Assembly (NCBI GenBank): GCA_045597645.1
Contig: JAZLKM010000069.1
Coordinates: forward strand, 1 to 24,911
DNA length: 24,911 nt
DNA from: JAKSSE01 sp045597645
GTDB taxonomy: Bacteria; Bacillota; Clostridia; Lachnospirales; Lachnospiraceae
Reading direction: 5' to 3'
Position numbers and translations under genes: made by a program. Within the stretch, counting starts at the first letter, position 1. Each line of letters starts with the position of its first letter. A model generated the notes under the pieces. The model did not search any database, was not told the DNA's origin, and saw only the letters and a list, made by a program, of their open reading frames with translations. Shown piece by piece: positions 23,297-24,911 of this stretch.

Positions 23297-23325
23297 ATAG
23301 TATCGAATGTGTGTTCGATTGTAAA
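23297..23325 (-). promoter_or_regulatory. Promoter with LexA-box-like palindrome in its spacer
   Basis: On the minus strand TTTACA (23325-23320), a 17-nt spacer and TACTAT (23302-23297) form a good sigma-A promoter. The spacer is filled by the palindrome TCGAA-N6-TTCGA (23303-23318), whose CGAACACACATTCG core resembles the Gram-positive SOS box (consensus roughly CGAAC-N4-GTTCG) with one arm base changed. A repressor bound here would block RNA polymerase. LexA control is inferred from the motif only. Confidence 0.6.
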
Positions 23326-23437
23326 TATGGAATGTTGCACAAAGATATTCTATAAAAAAGAGTGCCGGCCTAAAAGAAACGCCTATGCCACCTTTAATGG
23401 TCTGTTAAAATATTCAATTATTGTTTATCCGTAAATT

Positions 23438-23833
23438 TCAATTGCACGCTCCAAGCAATTCTTTTAATTTCTGCTCGATTTCAGCAATGACATTCTTAAA
23501 CTCTTTATCACTCTTTCCTGTTGGATCTAAAAGCCCCCAGTCATCATCAAATGGTCTTCCAATAAACGGACATCCCACATCACAGCCCATTGAAATTGCA
23601 ATATCTGGATCAGGTATTTCGTCAATAAGCTTGCTATGATGTCCATTTGCATTCATATCTATTCCATATAGTTCTTTCACAATACGAACTGCATCCTGAT
23701 TAATCTGGTCCTTTAATTCTGTTCCAGCAGAATAGCACTCTATATAATCACCATACAAATGATTACCAAGAGCTTCTGCCATCTGACTTCTGCAGGAATT
23801 ATGAACACAGATAAATGCCACCTTCTTTTTCAT
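23438..23833 (-). CDS. arsC: Arsenate reductase, thioredoxin-type (low-molecular-weight phosphatase fold)
   Basis: Reduces arsenate to arsenite for export by Acr3. The 131-residue protein has the P-loop CVHNSCRS (C9, S13, C14, R15), MGCDVGC (C84, C88) supplying candidate redox cysteines, and the acid motif in WGLLDPTGK (D103). The cysteine spacing in the second motif is shorter than in Staphylococcus ArsC (C82/C89) and is the form I associate with clostridial members. It starts in an ATGA overlap with acr3. Confidence 0.93.
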   Translation of the reverse strand: MKKKVAFICVHNSCRSQMAEALGNHLYGDYIECYSAGTELKDQINQDAVRIVKELYGIDMNANGHHSKLIDEIPDPDIAISMGCDVGCPFIGRPFDDDWGLLDPTGKSDKEFKNVIAEIEQKLKELLGACN

Positions 23834-24876
23834 TTCTTAAACCATCCTTCCGTACTGTTTGCTACTTTCACAAGTGCAAGCATAACAGGAACCTCTGTTA
23901 ATACCCCCACCGTTGTTGCAAGAGCAGCCGGACTCATTGTTCCAAACAAAGCAATCGCTACTGCAACAGCAAGTTCAAAGAAATTTGATGCACCTATCAT
24001 TCCTGCTGGAGCTGCTATATCATGCGGCATTCCAAAAATCTTTGAAGCTATATAAGCAACAAAGAAAATCAATACTGTCTGAATAGTAAGCGGTACTGCT
24101 ATCAGCACTATATGCAATGGATTAGATAAAATCACCTCTGTCTGTGAGGCAAATATCAAAACCAAGGTAAGCAATAAACCAACTGTAGTTGCATTATCAA
24201 ACTTATGCACAAAAGTATTTTCAAAATACTCTGTTCCTTTATTTTTTACTACTGCAATTCTTGTTACCACTCCACCTACAAGCGGAATCACTACGAAAAG
24301 AATCACGCTGATAAACAAAGTACCATAAGGAACAGATACATTTGATACTCCAAGCAAAAACTTTACAATCGGTACAAATGCAATCAGAATAATCAAATCA
24401 TTGGTTGCAACTTGAACCACTGTGTATGCCGGATTACCCTTAGTTAGGGTACTCCACACAAATACCATAGCTGTACACGGTGCTGCCCCAAGAAGAACTG
24501 CTCCTGCAAGATACTCTGTGGCAAGTTCTGGTGCAATCAATCCCTTAAATACTGTAAATAAAAACAATGATGCAATACCATACATAGTAAATGGCTTAAT
24601 CAGCCAGTTTGTGATCCATGTAATGAATAACCCCTTTGGATTCTTCCCAACCTGCTTTACGCTCTGAAAATCAACCTTTAACATCATTGGATAAATCATA
24701 ATCCAGATAAGTATCGCAATCGGTATGGATATCCCAGATATTTCAAGTTTGCCAAGTGTATCCGGTATTACTGGCAAAAATTTACCAATAAGCACACCTA
24801 TTACCATGCATATAAATACCCAGATAGTCAGATAACGTTGAAAGAAATTGATTCCTTCATTCTTTTTCATTTCCAT
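23830..24876 (-). CDS. acr3: ACR3-family arsenite efflux permease
   Basis: Exports arsenite across the membrane. The 348-residue protein has about ten hydrophobic helices and the family's GAAPCTAMVFVWS motif with the essential cysteine (C134), PAYTVVQVATNDLI following it, and a late PAGMIGASNFFELAVAVAIALFG stretch containing the conserved glutamate. The ATG at 24876 overlaps the stop of an upstream gene by one base and has GGGA upstream. It is also called ArsB in some annotations, though it is unrelated to E. coli ArsB. Confidence 0.95.
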   Translation of the reverse strand: MEMKKNEGINFFQRYLTIWVFICMVIGVLIGKFLPVIPDTLGKLEISGISIPIAILIWIMIYPMMLKVDFQSVKQVGKNPKGLFITWITNWLIKPFTMYGIASLFLFTVFKGLIAPELATEYLAGAVLLGAAPCTAMVFVWSTLTKGNPAYTVVQVATNDLIILIAFVPIVKFLLGVSNVSVPYGTLFISVILFVVIPLVGGVVTRIAVVKNKGTEYFENTFVHKFDNATTVGLLLTLVLIFASQTEVILSNPLHIVLIAVPLTIQTVLIFFVAYIASKIFGMPHDIAAPAGMIGASNFFELAVAVAIALFGTMSPAALATTVGVLTEVPVMLALVKVANSTEGWFKK

Positions 24877-24911
24877 TAAAATCCCAACTTTCCAAGCAAC
24901 TTAATCACTTC
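24876..24911 (-). CDS. 3' end of an upstream gene of the arsenic operon (partial)
   Basis: The last 11 codons before the window edge read EVIKLLGKLGF and a TAA that overlaps the acr3 start. This ending resembles small thioredoxin-fold 'redox-active disulfide' proteins found in clostridial ars operons, but 11 residues cannot prove it. Confidence 0.4.
   Translation of the reverse strand, partial: EVIKLLGKLGF

Noticed and set aside
1..24911. CRISPR array, tRNA, rRNA, insertion sequence or prophage genes
   Set aside because: No regularly spaced direct repeats, cloverleaf sequences, rRNA motifs, transposase or integrase genes were seen.

Overview
The window is dominated by one very long minus-strand operon for the anaerobic (early cobalt insertion) cobalamin pathway. 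It runs from a cobalamin riboswitch at about 20172-20352 leftwards to an intrinsic terminator at about 264-293. Gene content, short ATGA overlaps, strong Shine-Dalgarno sequences, fused Cbi proteins and the style of the accessory genes (ACR3 and thioredoxin-type ArsC, flavoredoxin, GGDEF protein) point to a Gram-positive anaerobe of the Clostridia. Lachnospiraceae is my best guess, but it is an inference from protein style, not a database match.

Layout of the operon in transcription order: riboswitch and one or two candidate attenuators; cbiK with a lipoprotein signal peptide; a two-repeat NEAT-like lipoprotein; a BtuF/FhuD-type binding lipoprotein; a BtuC/FecCD permease; a fusion of the transporter ATPase with cobyric acid synthase (BtuD-CbiP); cobT; cobU; cobS; a cobC-type phosphatase; cbiB; the CobD-type threonine-phosphate decarboxylase; cbiC; cbiD; cbiF; cbiG; cbiH; a cbiJ-cbiE-cbiT triple fusion; cbiA; and a small eight-cysteine protein. 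Together these cover cobalt chelation, ring methylation and contraction, amidation, the aminopropanol arm, lower-ligand activation and nucleotide-loop assembly. A precorrin-2 C20-methyltransferase (cbiL), the uroporphyrinogen/sirohydrochlorin steps, a corrinoid adenosyltransferase and dimethylbenzimidazole synthesis are not in the window and must be elsewhere or absent.

The right part is accessory. It holds a membrane GGDEF protein (20388-21698), a composite decayed locus (21826-22263, an acetyltransferase start joined to a frameshifted unknown gene), a flavoredoxin-like flavin reductase, an unknown 87-aa protein behind a promoter whose spacer holds a LexA-box-like palindrome, and an arsenic operon (acr3, arsC, and the last codons of an upstream gene).

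The most interesting points are the surface-anchored chelatase/NEAT-like/ABC module that opens the operon, the ATPase-CbiP fusion, the unexplained Cys-rich small protein at the operon end, the promoter-operator-terminator overlap at 23265-23325, and an unexplained hairpin-rich non-coding stretch at 1-260.
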